A stretch of DNA of 64,000 nucleotides from Bradyrhizobium sp. 1(2017) (GTDB taxonomy: Bacteria; Pseudomonadota; Alphaproteobacteria; Rhizobiales; Xanthobacteraceae). Both the position numbers and the translations under genes were made by a program. The notes under the pieces are model-generated. The model ran no database searches. It was not told the DNA's origin and saw only the letters and a list, made by a program, of their open reading frames with translations. Position 1 is the first letter of the stretch; every line of letters starts with the position of its first letter. The stretch is from assembly GCF_011602485.2 (NCBI RefSeq), contig NZ_CP050022.2, positions 2,872,001 through 2,936,000 on the forward strand, read 5' to 3'. This document shows, piece by piece, positions 15,523 through 24,056 of the stretch.

Positions 15523-16464
15523 ATGTCGATGATGGAAGCTGATTTCGAGACCGAGGGCGAGTTCATCCGGATCTCAGCGGAAGAGTTGGAACGCGAGAGC
15601 GCGCTGCGCGACCGATTTTCTGCATTCTGGAGCGCTGCAAGCGGCGATCAGCGCGCCGCCTACGATGCATTCATCTCCGGCGCCCCGCTGGCGAGCGACG
15701 CCGCAGTCGATGACGTCAACGACGCGGCCCTAGACGCCTGTTTCGTCCGCCCGCAGCAAGCAAGGCCGGGGCAGGCGATTCTGTTCCTGCACGGCGGCGG
15801 CTACGTGCTGGGATCGGCGCGCGCCTATCGCGGTTTTGTCAGCCAGATCGTCAGCCGTACGCAGATTCCCGCGCTGGTCATCGACTATCCGCTGGCGCCG
15901 GAAGCCACGCTGCCGGCGGCCCCCGATGCGGCACGCTTCGCCTGGGAATGGCTTGTCGCGCACGGGTTCGAAAGGATCGCAATCGTCGGCGATTCCGCCG
16001 GTGGCGGTCTGACGCTGGTGACCTTGCAGGGATTGGCCAGCAAGCCTCACGGGCCGGCACCGATCGCTGGCGTGGTGTTCTCGCCGTGGACCGACCTGTC
16101 GCTGTCGGGCGCATCGATGCTGGATCCCGATGTCGTCGATCCCCTGATCGGCTCCGACTACCTCAGGGACTGCGCCGGCAAATATGTCGGCAGGTTTGGG
16201 GTGACCGATCCGCTGGCCTCGCCGCTGTTTGGAGACATGAAGGGCCTGCCGCCGCTGCTGGTCCAGGTCGGCACTGACGAGCGCCTGCTCGATGACTCCC
16301 GCCGATTTGCCGGGCGCGCCGCGCAGGCGGGGGTGCCTGTCGAATTACAGATCTTCGAGGGCATGCATCACGTCTTCCAGCTCGACGTCGCTCATCTCGA
16401 AACCAGCAGGACCGCGCTCGACCGCGCCGCCGATTTCCTGCGCAACGCCTTCGAACGCCGCTGA
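15523..16464 (+). CDS. Alpha/beta hydrolase, hormone-sensitive lipase-like (family IV) esterase
   Basis: The 313-residue protein has the oxyanion motif HGGGYVLGS, the nucleophile elbow GDSAGGG (Ser158) and a C-terminal HHVFQLD that probably carries the catalytic His. This fits the HSL/family IV esterases. It should hydrolyse a carboxylic ester in the cytoplasm, as no signal peptide is seen. AAGGAGACC 5-13 nt before ATG 15523 decides the start over earlier in-frame ATGs. It probably forms an operon with the GMC oxidoreductase that starts 28 bp later. Confidence 0.9.
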   Translation: MSMMEADFETEGEFIRISAEELERESALRDRFSAFWSAASGDQRAAYDAFISGAPLASDAAVDDVNDAALDACFVRPQQARPGQAILFLHGGGYVLGSARAYRGFVSQIVSRTQIPALVIDYPLAPEATLPAAPDAARFAWEWLVAHGFERIAIVGDSAGGGLTLVTLQGLASKPHGPAPIAGVVFSPWTDLSLSGASMLDPDVVDPLIGSDYLRDCAGKYVGRFGVTDPLASPLFGDMKGLPPLLVQVGTDERLLDDSRRFAGRAAQAGVPVELQIFEGMHHVFQLDVAHLETSRTALDRAADFLRNAFERR

Positions 16465-16491
16465 GACGGCACAGCTTCAGGGACCGAGATC

Positions 16492-18003
16492 ATGACCAAC
16501 GACATTCAATCGTTCGACACCATCATCGTCGGCGGCGGATCGGCGGGCGCCGTGCTCGCGAACCGCCTGAGTGAGGATCGCGCCCGGCGCGTGCTGTTGC
16601 TGGAAGGCGGCAGGGCTTACGCTCCCGCGAATTATCCCGACATCATCGCCAATGCGAACCGCGTGGGCGGCGACAGAGATCACGACTGGGGTTACCACAC
16701 CCAGGATCATCTCGGTCTCGGCCACGACGTGACGGCGCTCCGCGGCAAAGTGCTCGGCGGAAGCTCTGGCATCAATGCGGCGGTGGCGATGCGTGCGCGC
16801 CCGTCCGACTTCGTGCGTTGGGCAATGCACGGCGTCGAGGGATGGTCCTTCGAAGACGTGCTGCCCATCTTCAAGGCGATGGAGAACACGCCTGATGGCG
16901 ACGACGCCTGGCACGGGCGCTCGGGGCCGTTTCCGATCCGCCAGCGCACGATGGAGGAGAACACGCCCTCGATGCGCGCGTTCGTGCACGCCGCGGAAGC
17001 CTGCGGTCTGGCGCGGGTGACGGATTTCAATGGTGCCGAGCAACATGGCGTCTCGCCGTATACGCTGAACGTCGTCGATGGCCGCCGTATCAACACCGGC
17101 ATGGCCTACCTGACCGAGGACGTGCGCTGTCGGCCGAATTTGACGATCATGGGCGAGTGCGAGGTGGACCGCGTCCTGTTCGATGGCCGCCGGGCGGCCG
17201 GCGTGCGTCTTGCCAACGGCCGAACGATCGCGGCGGGACAGGTGGTCCTGTCGGCCGGAGCCTATGGCAGTCCGGCCATCCTGATGCGGTCCGGCATCGG
17301 TCCGTGCTCGCATCTGGGAGAGCTCGACATTCCCGTCGTCGTGGATGCGCCGGTCGGCGAGCGGTTGAAGGAGCATCCGTTCTACTACAATGTCTACGCG
17401 CTCAAGCCGGAAGCCAGGTCCATGACACCCGTCGCAGGCGCGATCATCTGGACCCGCTCGAGCGAAGCTGCCGCCGATGAACTCGACCTGCACATCTCCG
17501 GCACGCACATTTTCGATGCCGCACAGAGTCCGACCGGCGGCGCCATTGTTCTGGCCTGTTCGGTGACGCTGCCGAAGTCGAAAGGCACTGTTCGCCTTGC
17601 GAGCCGCGACCCGCGCGCGATGCCGCTCATCCGTTTCAACTTCTTTCAGGACCCAAGCGACCTCAGGCGGATGATGGAGGCGGTGAAACTGTCGCGCCGG
17701 ATCGGGCGGACTGCCCCGTTCAGCGATGTGATCGCAACCGAGATGACGCCGGGCAGGAACGTCGTGGACGACAGGGCGCTCGAGGATGCCATCGTCGCGT
17801 CGGTCGACGGCTATTCCCACCCGACCTCGTCGGTACCGATGGGCGGTGCAAACGATCCGGGTGCCGTTGTCGATGAGAAGGGGACTGTCCGCGGCGTCGA
17901 TGCCCTCCACGTCGTCGATGCCTCGATCATGCCCGATATCGTCTCGGCACCGACGAATGTGACGACGATCATGATGGCGGAGGCCATCAGCAGGAAGCTC
18001 TGA
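16492..18003 (+). CDS. GMC family oxidoreductase
   Basis: The 503-residue flavoprotein starts with the FAD motif VGGGSAGAVLANRL. It also has GGSSGINAAVAMR (about residues 87-99), the SAGAYGSPAILMRSGIG signature and a C-terminal HPTSSVPMGG with a later NVTTIMMAEA. This is the glucose-methanol-choline family, resembling choline dehydrogenase-like alcohol dehydrogenases. It oxidises an alcohol with FAD as cofactor; the substrate is unknown. It follows the esterase, so an alcohol freed from an ester could be its substrate (inferred). Confidence 0.93.
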   Translation: MTNDIQSFDTIIVGGGSAGAVLANRLSEDRARRVLLLEGGRAYAPANYPDIIANANRVGGDRDHDWGYHTQDHLGLGHDVTALRGKVLGGSSGINAAVAMRARPSDFVRWAMHGVEGWSFEDVLPIFKAMENTPDGDDAWHGRSGPFPIRQRTMEENTPSMRAFVHAAEACGLARVTDFNGAEQHGVSPYTLNVVDGRRINTGMAYLTEDVRCRPNLTIMGECEVDRVLFDGRRAAGVRLANGRTIAAGQVVLSAGAYGSPAILMRSGIGPCSHLGELDIPVVVDAPVGERLKEHPFYYNVYALKPEARSMTPVAGAIIWTRSSEAAADELDLHISGTHIFDAAQSPTGGAIVLACSVTLPKSKGTVRLASRDPRAMPLIRFNFFQDPSDLRRMMEAVKLSRRIGRTAPFSDVIATEMTPGRNVVDDRALEDAIVASVDGYSHPTSSVPMGGANDPGAVVDEKGTVRGVDALHVVDASIMPDIVSAPTNVTTIMMAEAISRKL

Positions 18004-18456
18004 CCGACGAAACCAGGGCGATCCATGCCGCGTTGATCGACGCGGCTGGATCGCTCCGCCGCTCGGGCTGGGCGTTTCGTGTCCGCGCTGATTCTGGGCG
18101 TGAAAATCTGGAAGACGTCAACGCCAACACTGACGGCAAGACGTCCATGCTTGCGCGAACTGAAGCCATAATTCCGCTGTCCTTTCACGTGCCAACTCCA
18201 GCGCGAAACCGGGGGACTTCCATTGCGCAGCACTCTTTGGGCCTTCGCCGCCTTCGCCTGCTGTCTCGGCTCGACCGCCAAGGCTGCGGGCATTCAGCTT
18301 CTCGAATCGAGCGGCCAAAAGTCTGCAAACGCCGATGCCGCCGTCAGTCTCTTCGCCGCTTCAAATCGAATCGCCACACTCCAGTCCGATTCCGCTGACA
18401 GTTCCACTGCTGCGGCGAGGTTCACAATGGTCCCGCCGCATTGTGGAGATGTAGGA
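18004..18456 (+). other. Intergenic region before bioB, with an in-frame TTG ORF
   Basis: The 450-bp gap has no separate gene that I can support. A frame in phase with bioB opens at a TTG (18223) and reads like a signal peptide ([25 protein letters not shown]), which is odd in front of a cytosolic enzyme. It may be a truncated secreted-protein remnant. It would fuse with BioB only if translated from TTG. Confidence 0.5.
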
Positions 18457-19461
18457 ATGCTCGGTGCGAACGAAGGGGAAACCAAGCCAATCCCCGCACA
18501 GGAAAAATCCCGCGGGACTCAAGTCGGAAGCCAACAATGGACCAGTCAGGACGCCTGGGCGGTCTACCAGCTTCCCTTCAACGACCTGCTGTTCCGTTCA
18601 CAATCCGTGCATCGCGAGCATTTTGACCCCAATCGCGTGCAGTTGAGCCGGCTGCTGAACATCAAGACTGGCGGTTGCCCGGAGGACTGCGGCTATTGCA
18701 GCCAGTCGTCGCATCATTCAACCTCTGTTGCGGCCTCCAAGCTGATGGAGGTCGAGACGATTGTTGCCGAGGCGCGCAAGGCCAAGGCGAGCGGCGCGAC
18801 GCGCTACTGCATGGGGGCGGCTTGGCGTAACCCGAAGCCGCGCGACATGGATGCCATCGTCGAGGTTGTCGGTGCGGTGAAGCAGCTTGGGCTCGAGACC
18901 TGCATGACGCTCGGCATGCTCGACCGCGGGCAGGCCGACCGGCTGAGCGCGGCCGGGCTCGATTACTACAATCACAATATCGATACTTCGGAGCGCTACT
19001 ATCCGAGCGTCATCTCAACCCGCACGTTTGCCGATCGTCTCGATACGCTTTCGCATGTCCGCGAAGCCGGCATGAAAGTGTGCTGCGGCGGCATCCTCGG
19101 CATGGGCGAGAGCGAACAGGACCGCGTCGACATGCTGGTCACGCTGGCCAATCTCCCGGAAGCGCCGGAAAGCGTGCCGATCAACATGCTGATCCCGATC
19201 CCGGGAACGCCGATGGCGAAAGCGCCGCCGGTCGGCCCGATCGAGTTCGTGCGCATCGTCGCGCTGGCGCGCATCATGATGCCGGCCTCCTTCGTACGGC
19301 TCTCGGCAGGGCGCTCGGCCATGACCGACGAGATGCAGGCTCTGTGCTTCTTTGCCGGCGCAAACTCGATCTTCGTCGGCGACACGCTGCTGACGGCGGG
19401 CAATCCGCAGGACGAGGCCGACCGCAAGCTGTTCCGCCGGCTCGGGCTGGAAGCTCTTTGA
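18457..19461 (+). CDS. bioB: Biotin synthase
   Basis: The 334-residue radical-SAM enzyme inserts sulfur into dethiobiotin. The [4Fe-4S] motif is in [13 protein letters not shown] (residues 66-78). Typical BioB segments follow, for example [25 protein letters not shown] and GGILGMGES. The start was set at ATG 18457 because TAGGA lies upstream and the frame reads well from there; an ATG at 18427 is possible. No other bio gene is nearby, so bioB is isolated. It ends at a strong hairpin. Confidence 0.95.
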   Translation: MLGANEGETKPIPAQEKSRGTQVGSQQWTSQDAWAVYQLPFNDLLFRSQSVHREHFDPNRVQLSRLLNIKTGGCPEDCGYCSQSSHHSTSVAASKLMEVETIVAEARKAKASGATRYCMGAAWRNPKPRDMDAIVEVVGAVKQLGLETCMTLGMLDRGQADRLSAAGLDYYNHNIDTSERYYPSVISTRTFADRLDTLSHVREAGMKVCCGGILGMGESEQDRVDMLVTLANLPEAPESVPINMLIPIPGTPMAKAPPVGPIEFVRIVALARIMMPASFVRLSAGRSAMTDEMQALCFFAGANSIFVGDTLLTAGNPQDEADRKLFRRLGLEAL

Positions 19462-19476
19462 GGCATGGGCCTCTTG

Positions 19477-19497
19477 GAAAGGCGCTGAGCGCCTTTC
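19477..19497 (+). terminator. Hairpin after bioB
   Basis: A 9-bp stem GAAAGGCGC / GCGCCTTTC with loop TGA follows the bioB stop by 15 bp. No long T-run follows, so it may be only a partial terminator. The rest of the gap to 19741 shows nothing recognisable. Confidence 0.5.
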
Positions 19498-19741
19498 CCG
19501 ATTGGGCGTGGCCGTCGTTCGTTCGTCGACGCCAGACAAAGGAACGACCGCCGCACCCGGCGGCGTTTCGAAGTGCGATTTGCTTTTTTCGGATGATGCC
19601 ACACTACCCCTGTTTTGCCCGACGCGTCAAGGGGGATTTCGCTTAATCGGAAATACGTTCGCAGCCAAAGGGTTGGCTACTGTGCATGGGGTTGTTTTTC
19701 CATTGTTTGTTGGAGTCTGCGATCGCACTGCCTTCCCAAGC

Positions 19742-19771
19742 AAAAAGGGCCGCCCCTTCGGGCGGCCCTTT
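19742..19771 (-). terminator. Intrinsic terminator of the gntR-oxc-frc unit
   Basis: A 12-bp stem AAAGGGCCGCCC / GGGCGGCCCTTT (19744-19771) with loop CTTC is followed on the minus strand by a T-run (AAAAA on plus at 19742-19746). It sits about 25 bp after the frc stop. Confidence 0.88.
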
Positions 19772-19794
19772 CGTGTCGTTCAAGGCGGGGTCGC

Positions 19795-21072
19795 TTACTC
19801 CGCGGCCTGCTTCTGCGGCGGATCGAGCGCGCCGGACTTGTGGATCTCGGCGACCTGGTGGTCCGAGAAGCCGAGCACCGAGCGCAGGATCTCGTCGGTG
19901 TGCTCGCCGAGCAGCGGGGAGCGCTCGACGTCGCTCGGAGAGTCCGACAGCTTGATCGGGTTGCCGACGGAGATGTACTTGCCGCGGGTGGGGTGATCGA
20001 CCTCGACCACGGTGCCGGTGGCGCGCAGCGACTGGTCCTCGGCGATCTCCTTCATCGACAGGATCGGGCCGCAGGGGATGTCGTCCTTGTTGAGGATCTC
20101 CATCGCCTCGAACTTGGTCTTGGTCATCGTCCACTGTTCGATGCGGGCGAAGATCTCGTTGAGGCGCGGCAGGCGCACGGCCGGCTTGGCGTAGTTCGGA
20201 TCGGTCTTCCAGGTCGGCTCGCCGATCACGTCGCAGATCTTCTCCCAGACCGGGGCCTGGGTGATGAAGTAGATGTAGGCGTTGGGATCGGTCTCCCAGC
20301 CCTTGCACTTCAGGATGCGGCCGGGCTGGCCGCCGCCCGAGTCGTTGCCGGCGCGCGGCACGGCATCGCCGAACGGAATGCCTTCGCCGAACTGGCTGTA
20401 TTCCTTGAGCGGGCCGTGGGCGAGGCGCTGCTGGTCGCGCAGCTTGACGCGGGCGAGGTTGAGCACGCCGTCCTGCATCGCGGCGGTGACGCGCTGGCCC
20501 TTGCCCGAATGCGTGCGCTGGTAGAGCGCGGTGACGATGCCGAGCGCGAGGTGCAGGCCGGTGCCGGAATCGCCGATCTGCGCGCCGGTGACGAGCGGCA
20601 GGCCGTCGCGGAAGCCGGTGGTGGAGGCGGCGCCGCCGGTGCACTGCGCGACGTTCTCATAGACCTTGCAGTCTTCGTAGGGGCCGGGGCCAAAGCCCTT
20701 GATCGAGGCGACGATCATCTTCGGGTTGATCGCCTGTATCTTCTCCCAGGGGAAGCCCATGCGGTCGAGCACGCCGGGGCCGAAGTTTTCCACCAGCACG
20801 TCGCACTTCTTGATCAGCTCGGTGAGCACTTCCTTGCCCTTGGGGTTCTTGGTGTCGAGCGTGATCGAGCGCTTGTTGTGGTTGAGCATGGTGAAATACA
20901 GGCTGTCCACGTTCGGGATGTCCTGCAGCTGGCCGCGGGTGATGTCACCCACGCCCGGACGTTCCACCTTGATCACGTCGGCGCCGAACCAGGCCAAAAG
21001 CTGCGTGCAGGTCGGTCCGGACTGGACGTGGGTGAAGTCGAGAATGCGAACGCCCGTGAGCGCTTTGGTCAT
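19795..21072 (-). CDS. frc: Formyl-CoA:oxalate CoA-transferase
   Basis: The 425-residue class III CoA-transferase transfers CoA from formyl-CoA to oxalate, giving oxalyl-CoA and formate. It is very like Frc of Oxalobacter: [10 protein letters not shown] with Gln17, catalytic Asp168 in [10 protein letters not shown] (Asp169 in the Oxalobacter enzyme), and the mobile glycine loop NDSGGGQPG that closes over the intermediate. It works with Oxc in the cytoplasm to cycle CoA. It lies 144 bp downstream of oxc, probably in the same transcript, and ends at a strong terminator. Confidence 0.96.
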   Translation of the reverse strand: MTKALTGVRILDFTHVQSGPTCTQLLAWFGADVIKVERPGVGDITRGQLQDIPNVDSLYFTMLNHNKRSITLDTKNPKGKEVLTELIKKCDVLVENFGPGVLDRMGFPWEKIQAINPKMIVASIKGFGPGPYEDCKVYENVAQCTGGAASTTGFRDGLPLVTGAQIGDSGTGLHLALGIVTALYQRTHSGKGQRVTAAMQDGVLNLARVKLRDQQRLAHGPLKEYSQFGEGIPFGDAVPRAGNDSGGGQPGRILKCKGWETDPNAYIYFITQAPVWEKICDVIGEPTWKTDPNYAKPAVRLPRLNEIFARIEQWTMTKTKFEAMEILNKDDIPCGPILSMKEIAEDQSLRATGTVVEVDHPTRGKYISVGNPIKLSDSPSDVERSPLLGEHTDEILRSVLGFSDHQVAEIHKSGALDPPQKQAAE

Positions 21073-21216
21073 CGTGTTGCTCCGTACTCTGTCTGCCCCT
21101 GCGCCCGGCAGGGAGTAAAGGGTTGAGGGGGAGGCTGAAGCGCGCTTGGCGCTTCAGCTCTTTTGTTTGGGCATGATCTGTCCGGAAAACCGCTGCGTGC
21201 CTTTCCGGGTCATGCC

Positions 21217-22950
21217 TTACTTCTTCTTCTGCAAAACGCTCTGCGGATTGAGGTTGCCGATGCGGCCGCTCTCCGAGCCCGCGGCCGGATCGATCACCGC
21301 GTTGATCAGCGTCGGCTTGCCGGACTTCATGGCGTCGTTGACGGCGCGCTTCAGCTCGTCCGGCGAAGTCGCGTTCACGCCGACGCCGCCGAAGGCTTCC
21401 ATCATCTTGTCGTAGCGCGCGCCCTTGACGAATACCGTCGTCGCCGGATCGGCGTTGGCGCCGTTGACGTCGGTGCCGCGATAGATGCCGTCATTGTTGA
21501 AGATGACGACGCAGATCGGCAGGTTGTAGCGGCAGATGGTCTCGACCTCCATGCCGGAGAAGCCGAAGGCGCTGTCGCCTTCCACCGCGAGCACGGGATG
21601 GCCGGTCTCGAGCGCGGCGGCGATCGCCTGGCCCATGCCGATGCCCATCACGCCCCAGGTGCCGACGTCGAGACGCTTGCGGGGCTTGTACATGTCGATG
21701 ACGCCGCGGGCGAGGTCGAGCGTGTTGGCGCCCTCGTTGACGAGGATCGCCTCGGGGTACTCCTTGATGACGTTCTTCAGCACGCCGAGCGCGCCGTGGT
21801 AGTCCATCGGCGACTTGTTGTTCATGAGCTTCGGCGCCATCTTGGCGACGTTCTCTTCGCGCTTGGACGAGATCGCCTTGGTCCATTCGGCCGGCGGGGC
21901 GGTCCAGCCCGTTCCCATCGCCTGGTTGAAGGCGGAGACCACCGAGCCGATGTCGCCGACGACGGGCGCGACGATCTCGACGTTGGAGTCCATCTCCTTC
22001 GGCTCGATGTCGACCTGGATGAACTTCTTGGGCGCTTCGCCCCAGCTCTTGCCCTTGCCGTGCGAGAGCAGCCAGTTCAGCCGCGCGCCGATCAGCATGA
22101 CGACGTCGGATTCCTTCAGCACGGTCGAGCGGGCGGCGCCGGCGCATTGCGGATGGGTGTCGGCCAGCAGGCCCTTGGCCATGCTCATCGGGAGGAACGG
22201 CACGCCGCTCTTCTCGACGAAGCTCTTGATCTCCTCATCGGCCTGCGCGTAGGCCGCGCCCTTGCCGAGGATGATGAGCGGACGCTTGGCGCTCTTGAGC
22301 ACGTCGAGCGCGCGCTTGATCGAAGCCGGCGAGGGGAGCTGCGCGGGCGCCGCATCGATCACCTTGACCAGCGACTTCTGGCCGGCATCGGCGTTCATCA
22401 CCTGGCCGAACAGCTTTGCCGGCAGGTCGAGATAGACGCCGCCCGGACGGCCCGAGACCGCAGCGCGGATGGCGCGGGCGAAGCCGATACCGATATCCTG
22501 GGCGTGCAGCACGCGATAGGCCGCCTTGCACAGCGGCTTGGCGATCGCGAGCTGGTCCATCTCCTCGTAGTCGCCCTGCTGGAGGTCGACGATCTCGCGC
22601 TCGGACGAGCCCGAGACCAGGATCATCGGGTAGCAGTTGGTGGTGGCGTGCGCGAGCGCGGTGAGGCCGTTGAGGAAGCCGGGCGCCGAGACGGTGAGGC
22701 AGACGCCGGGCTTCTTGGTGAGATAGCCGGCGATGCCTGCGGCGTAACCGGCGTTCTGCTCGTGACGGAAGGAGATCACGCGAATACCGGCGGCCTGCGC
22801 CATGCGGCCCAAATCCGTGATCGGGATGCCCGGCACATTATAGATGGTGTTGATGCCGTTCAGCTTGAGCGCGTCGATGACGAGATGAAAGCCATCCGTC
22901 AGTTCCTGCTCGGTGCCCGGTGCTTCGGACTTGGTCGCGGTATTCAGCAT
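21217..22950 (-). CDS. oxc: Oxalyl-CoA decarboxylase
   Basis: The 577-residue ThDP enzyme splits oxalyl-CoA into formyl-CoA and CO2. The N-terminal domain has the activating Glu in [16 protein letters not shown]. The ThDP/Mg motif runs GDSAFGFSG to IFNN in the C-terminal third (GDG-NN type). The C-terminal SGRIGNLNP resembles the Oxalobacter Oxc tail that folds over the active site. It is co-directional with gntR (60-bp gap) and frc (144-bp gap), which makes gntR-oxc-frc a catabolic operon with its regulator first. Confidence 0.97.
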   Translation of the reverse strand: MLNTATKSEAPGTEQELTDGFHLVIDALKLNGINTIYNVPGIPITDLGRMAQAAGIRVISFRHEQNAGYAAGIAGYLTKKPGVCLTVSAPGFLNGLTALAHATTNCYPMILVSGSSEREIVDLQQGDYEEMDQLAIAKPLCKAAYRVLHAQDIGIGFARAIRAAVSGRPGGVYLDLPAKLFGQVMNADAGQKSLVKVIDAAPAQLPSPASIKRALDVLKSAKRPLIILGKGAAYAQADEEIKSFVEKSGVPFLPMSMAKGLLADTHPQCAGAARSTVLKESDVVMLIGARLNWLLSHGKGKSWGEAPKKFIQVDIEPKEMDSNVEIVAPVVGDIGSVVSAFNQAMGTGWTAPPAEWTKAISSKREENVAKMAPKLMNNKSPMDYHGALGVLKNVIKEYPEAILVNEGANTLDLARGVIDMYKPRKRLDVGTWGVMGIGMGQAIAAALETGHPVLAVEGDSAFGFSGMEVETICRYNLPICVVIFNNDGIYRGTDVNGANADPATTVFVKGARYDKMMEAFGGVGVNATSPDELKRAVNDAMKSGKPTLINAVIDPAAGSESGRIGNLNPQSVLQKKK

Positions 22951-23010
22951 GGGCCTTGTCTCCCTGGTCTCAAGATGCGGGGCGAATTGTTCGCCCTTCT
23001 GGTGAAGTTG

Positions 23011-23742
23011 CTAGGTAAAGAGTTCCTGACCATGCGCTTCGACGTAAGCGGCAAGGCCAAGGGTATGGTCGCGGGCGCGCTTCTCGGCGAGCTCGGTGTC
23101 GCGCGCTTCCAGTGCTTCGATCATGCCGAGATGCTCGGGCAGGGAGGTCGCAGTGCGGTCCTTGCGCCCGATGGTCAGCTGGCGGTAGCCGCGAACGTGC
23201 AGCAGGAGGTCGTTGGTGAGATCGACCAGCACGGGGGATTCCGACAGCGAGATCAGCGCCTGGTGGAAGGCGATGTTGGCGCGCGAATATTCCTCGACGT
23301 GATCCTCGGGCAGGCGGTCCTTGCCGAAGTCCTTGAAGTAGTCGCGCAGCGCGGTGATGTCCTTCTTGCGCGCGGTGGTGGTGATGAGGCGCGCGGCCAT
23401 GCTCTCCAGCGCCGCCCAGGCGCGGATCATGTCGACGATCTCGCTCTTGGTCCTGCGCACCACCATGATGCCGCGGCGCGGCACCGTCTTCACGAAACCG
23501 TCCTGCTCGAGCATCGCGATCGCTTCGCGGATCGGCGTGCGGCTGACGCCGAGACGTTCGGACAACGCGCGCTCGTCGAGCATCACCGGCTCGGGCGTCG
23601 AGTAGATGTCCATCTTGAGGATGGCTTCCTTCAAGGCGTCATACGCCTTGTTCTTGAAGCTGCTCTCCGGGGCAATACGAACGATTGCGATGTCTGCCTC
23701 GGCCATGTTCGGCAACGCCTTGGTTGGTTTCCGTAGTGACAC
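23011..23742 (-). CDS. GntR-family regulator (FCD subgroup), likely oxalate regulator
   Basis: The protein (about 243 residues from GTG 23742) has an N-terminal winged helix (DALKEAILKMDIYSTPEPVMLDERALSERLGVSRTPIREAIAMLEQDGFV) and a helical FCD ligand-binding domain. FCD members bind organic acids through a metal and three His: HQALISLS, ALLH and DHTLG fit such positions. The GTG start is supported by GGAGGAG 7 nt upstream; the longest reading (from 23811) would begin in the operator. It is first in its own operon, so autoregulation is likely. It is the best candidate to bind the seven TGGYAT-N5-ATRCCA sites. Confidence 0.92.
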   Translation of the reverse strand: MSLRKPTKALPNMAEADIAIVRIAPESSFKNKAYDALKEAILKMDIYSTPEPVMLDERALSERLGVSRTPIREAIAMLEQDGFVKTVPRRGIMVVRRTKSEIVDMIRAWAALESMAARLITTTARKKDITALRDYFKDFGKDRLPEDHVEEYSRANIAFHQALISLSESPVLVDLTNDLLLHVRGYRQLTIGRKDRTATSLPEHLGMIEALEARDTELAEKRARDHTLGLAAYVEAHGQELFT

Positions 23743-23798
23743 GACGAATCTCCTCCAGTGGGAGTCGTCTTTTACAGGAATATTAACGGGAAAGTTTT

Positions 23799-23815
23799 TG
23801 GCATACCACATGCCA
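23799..23815 (-). promoter_or_regulatory. Putative GntR operator in front of gntR-oxc-frc
   Basis: On the minus strand it reads TGGCAT-GTGGT-ATGCCA, the most symmetrical site in the set. TTGACA (23824-23819) lies 3 nt upstream as -35. It lies 57 bp from the GTG start, fitting autoregulation. Confidence 0.8.
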
Positions 23816-23879
23816 GAATGTCAAGCTGGCTATTTTTTGCGGCGTTCTAAGGTGCGCTCTGGCTTGACAAGTTGGCTTC

Positions 23880-23896
23880 TGGCATACCAAATGCCA
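23880..23896 (+). promoter_or_regulatory. Putative GntR operator in front of the acyl-CoA synthetase gene
   Basis: It reads TGGCAT-ACCAA-ATGCCA, a perfect match. Two TTG hexamers lie upstream, TTGACA (23864) and TTGGCT (ending 2 nt before the operator). It is 64 bp from the site serving gntR, forming a divergent pair of operators, and 160 bp from the ATG at 24057. Confidence 0.8.
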
Positions 23897-24056
23897 TCGC
23901 CAGCCATTTTTGATCCAAGCCGGCGGAGTAGTCTTGGCTTTATGCCACTCCGCGCCGCCGCATGGAACAGAGCGCGGCGAATGGCAAGCATCACGGGCAG
24001 CCGCAAACCACGCGCGCGCTTTGAAAAGAACGAACTGAGGTCAAGGGAGAAGCCAC

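Noticed and set aside
23743..23811. Longer start for the GntR gene (ATG 23811)
   Set aside because: The first codons are the operator itself, and the GTG at 23742 has a strong ribosome site.
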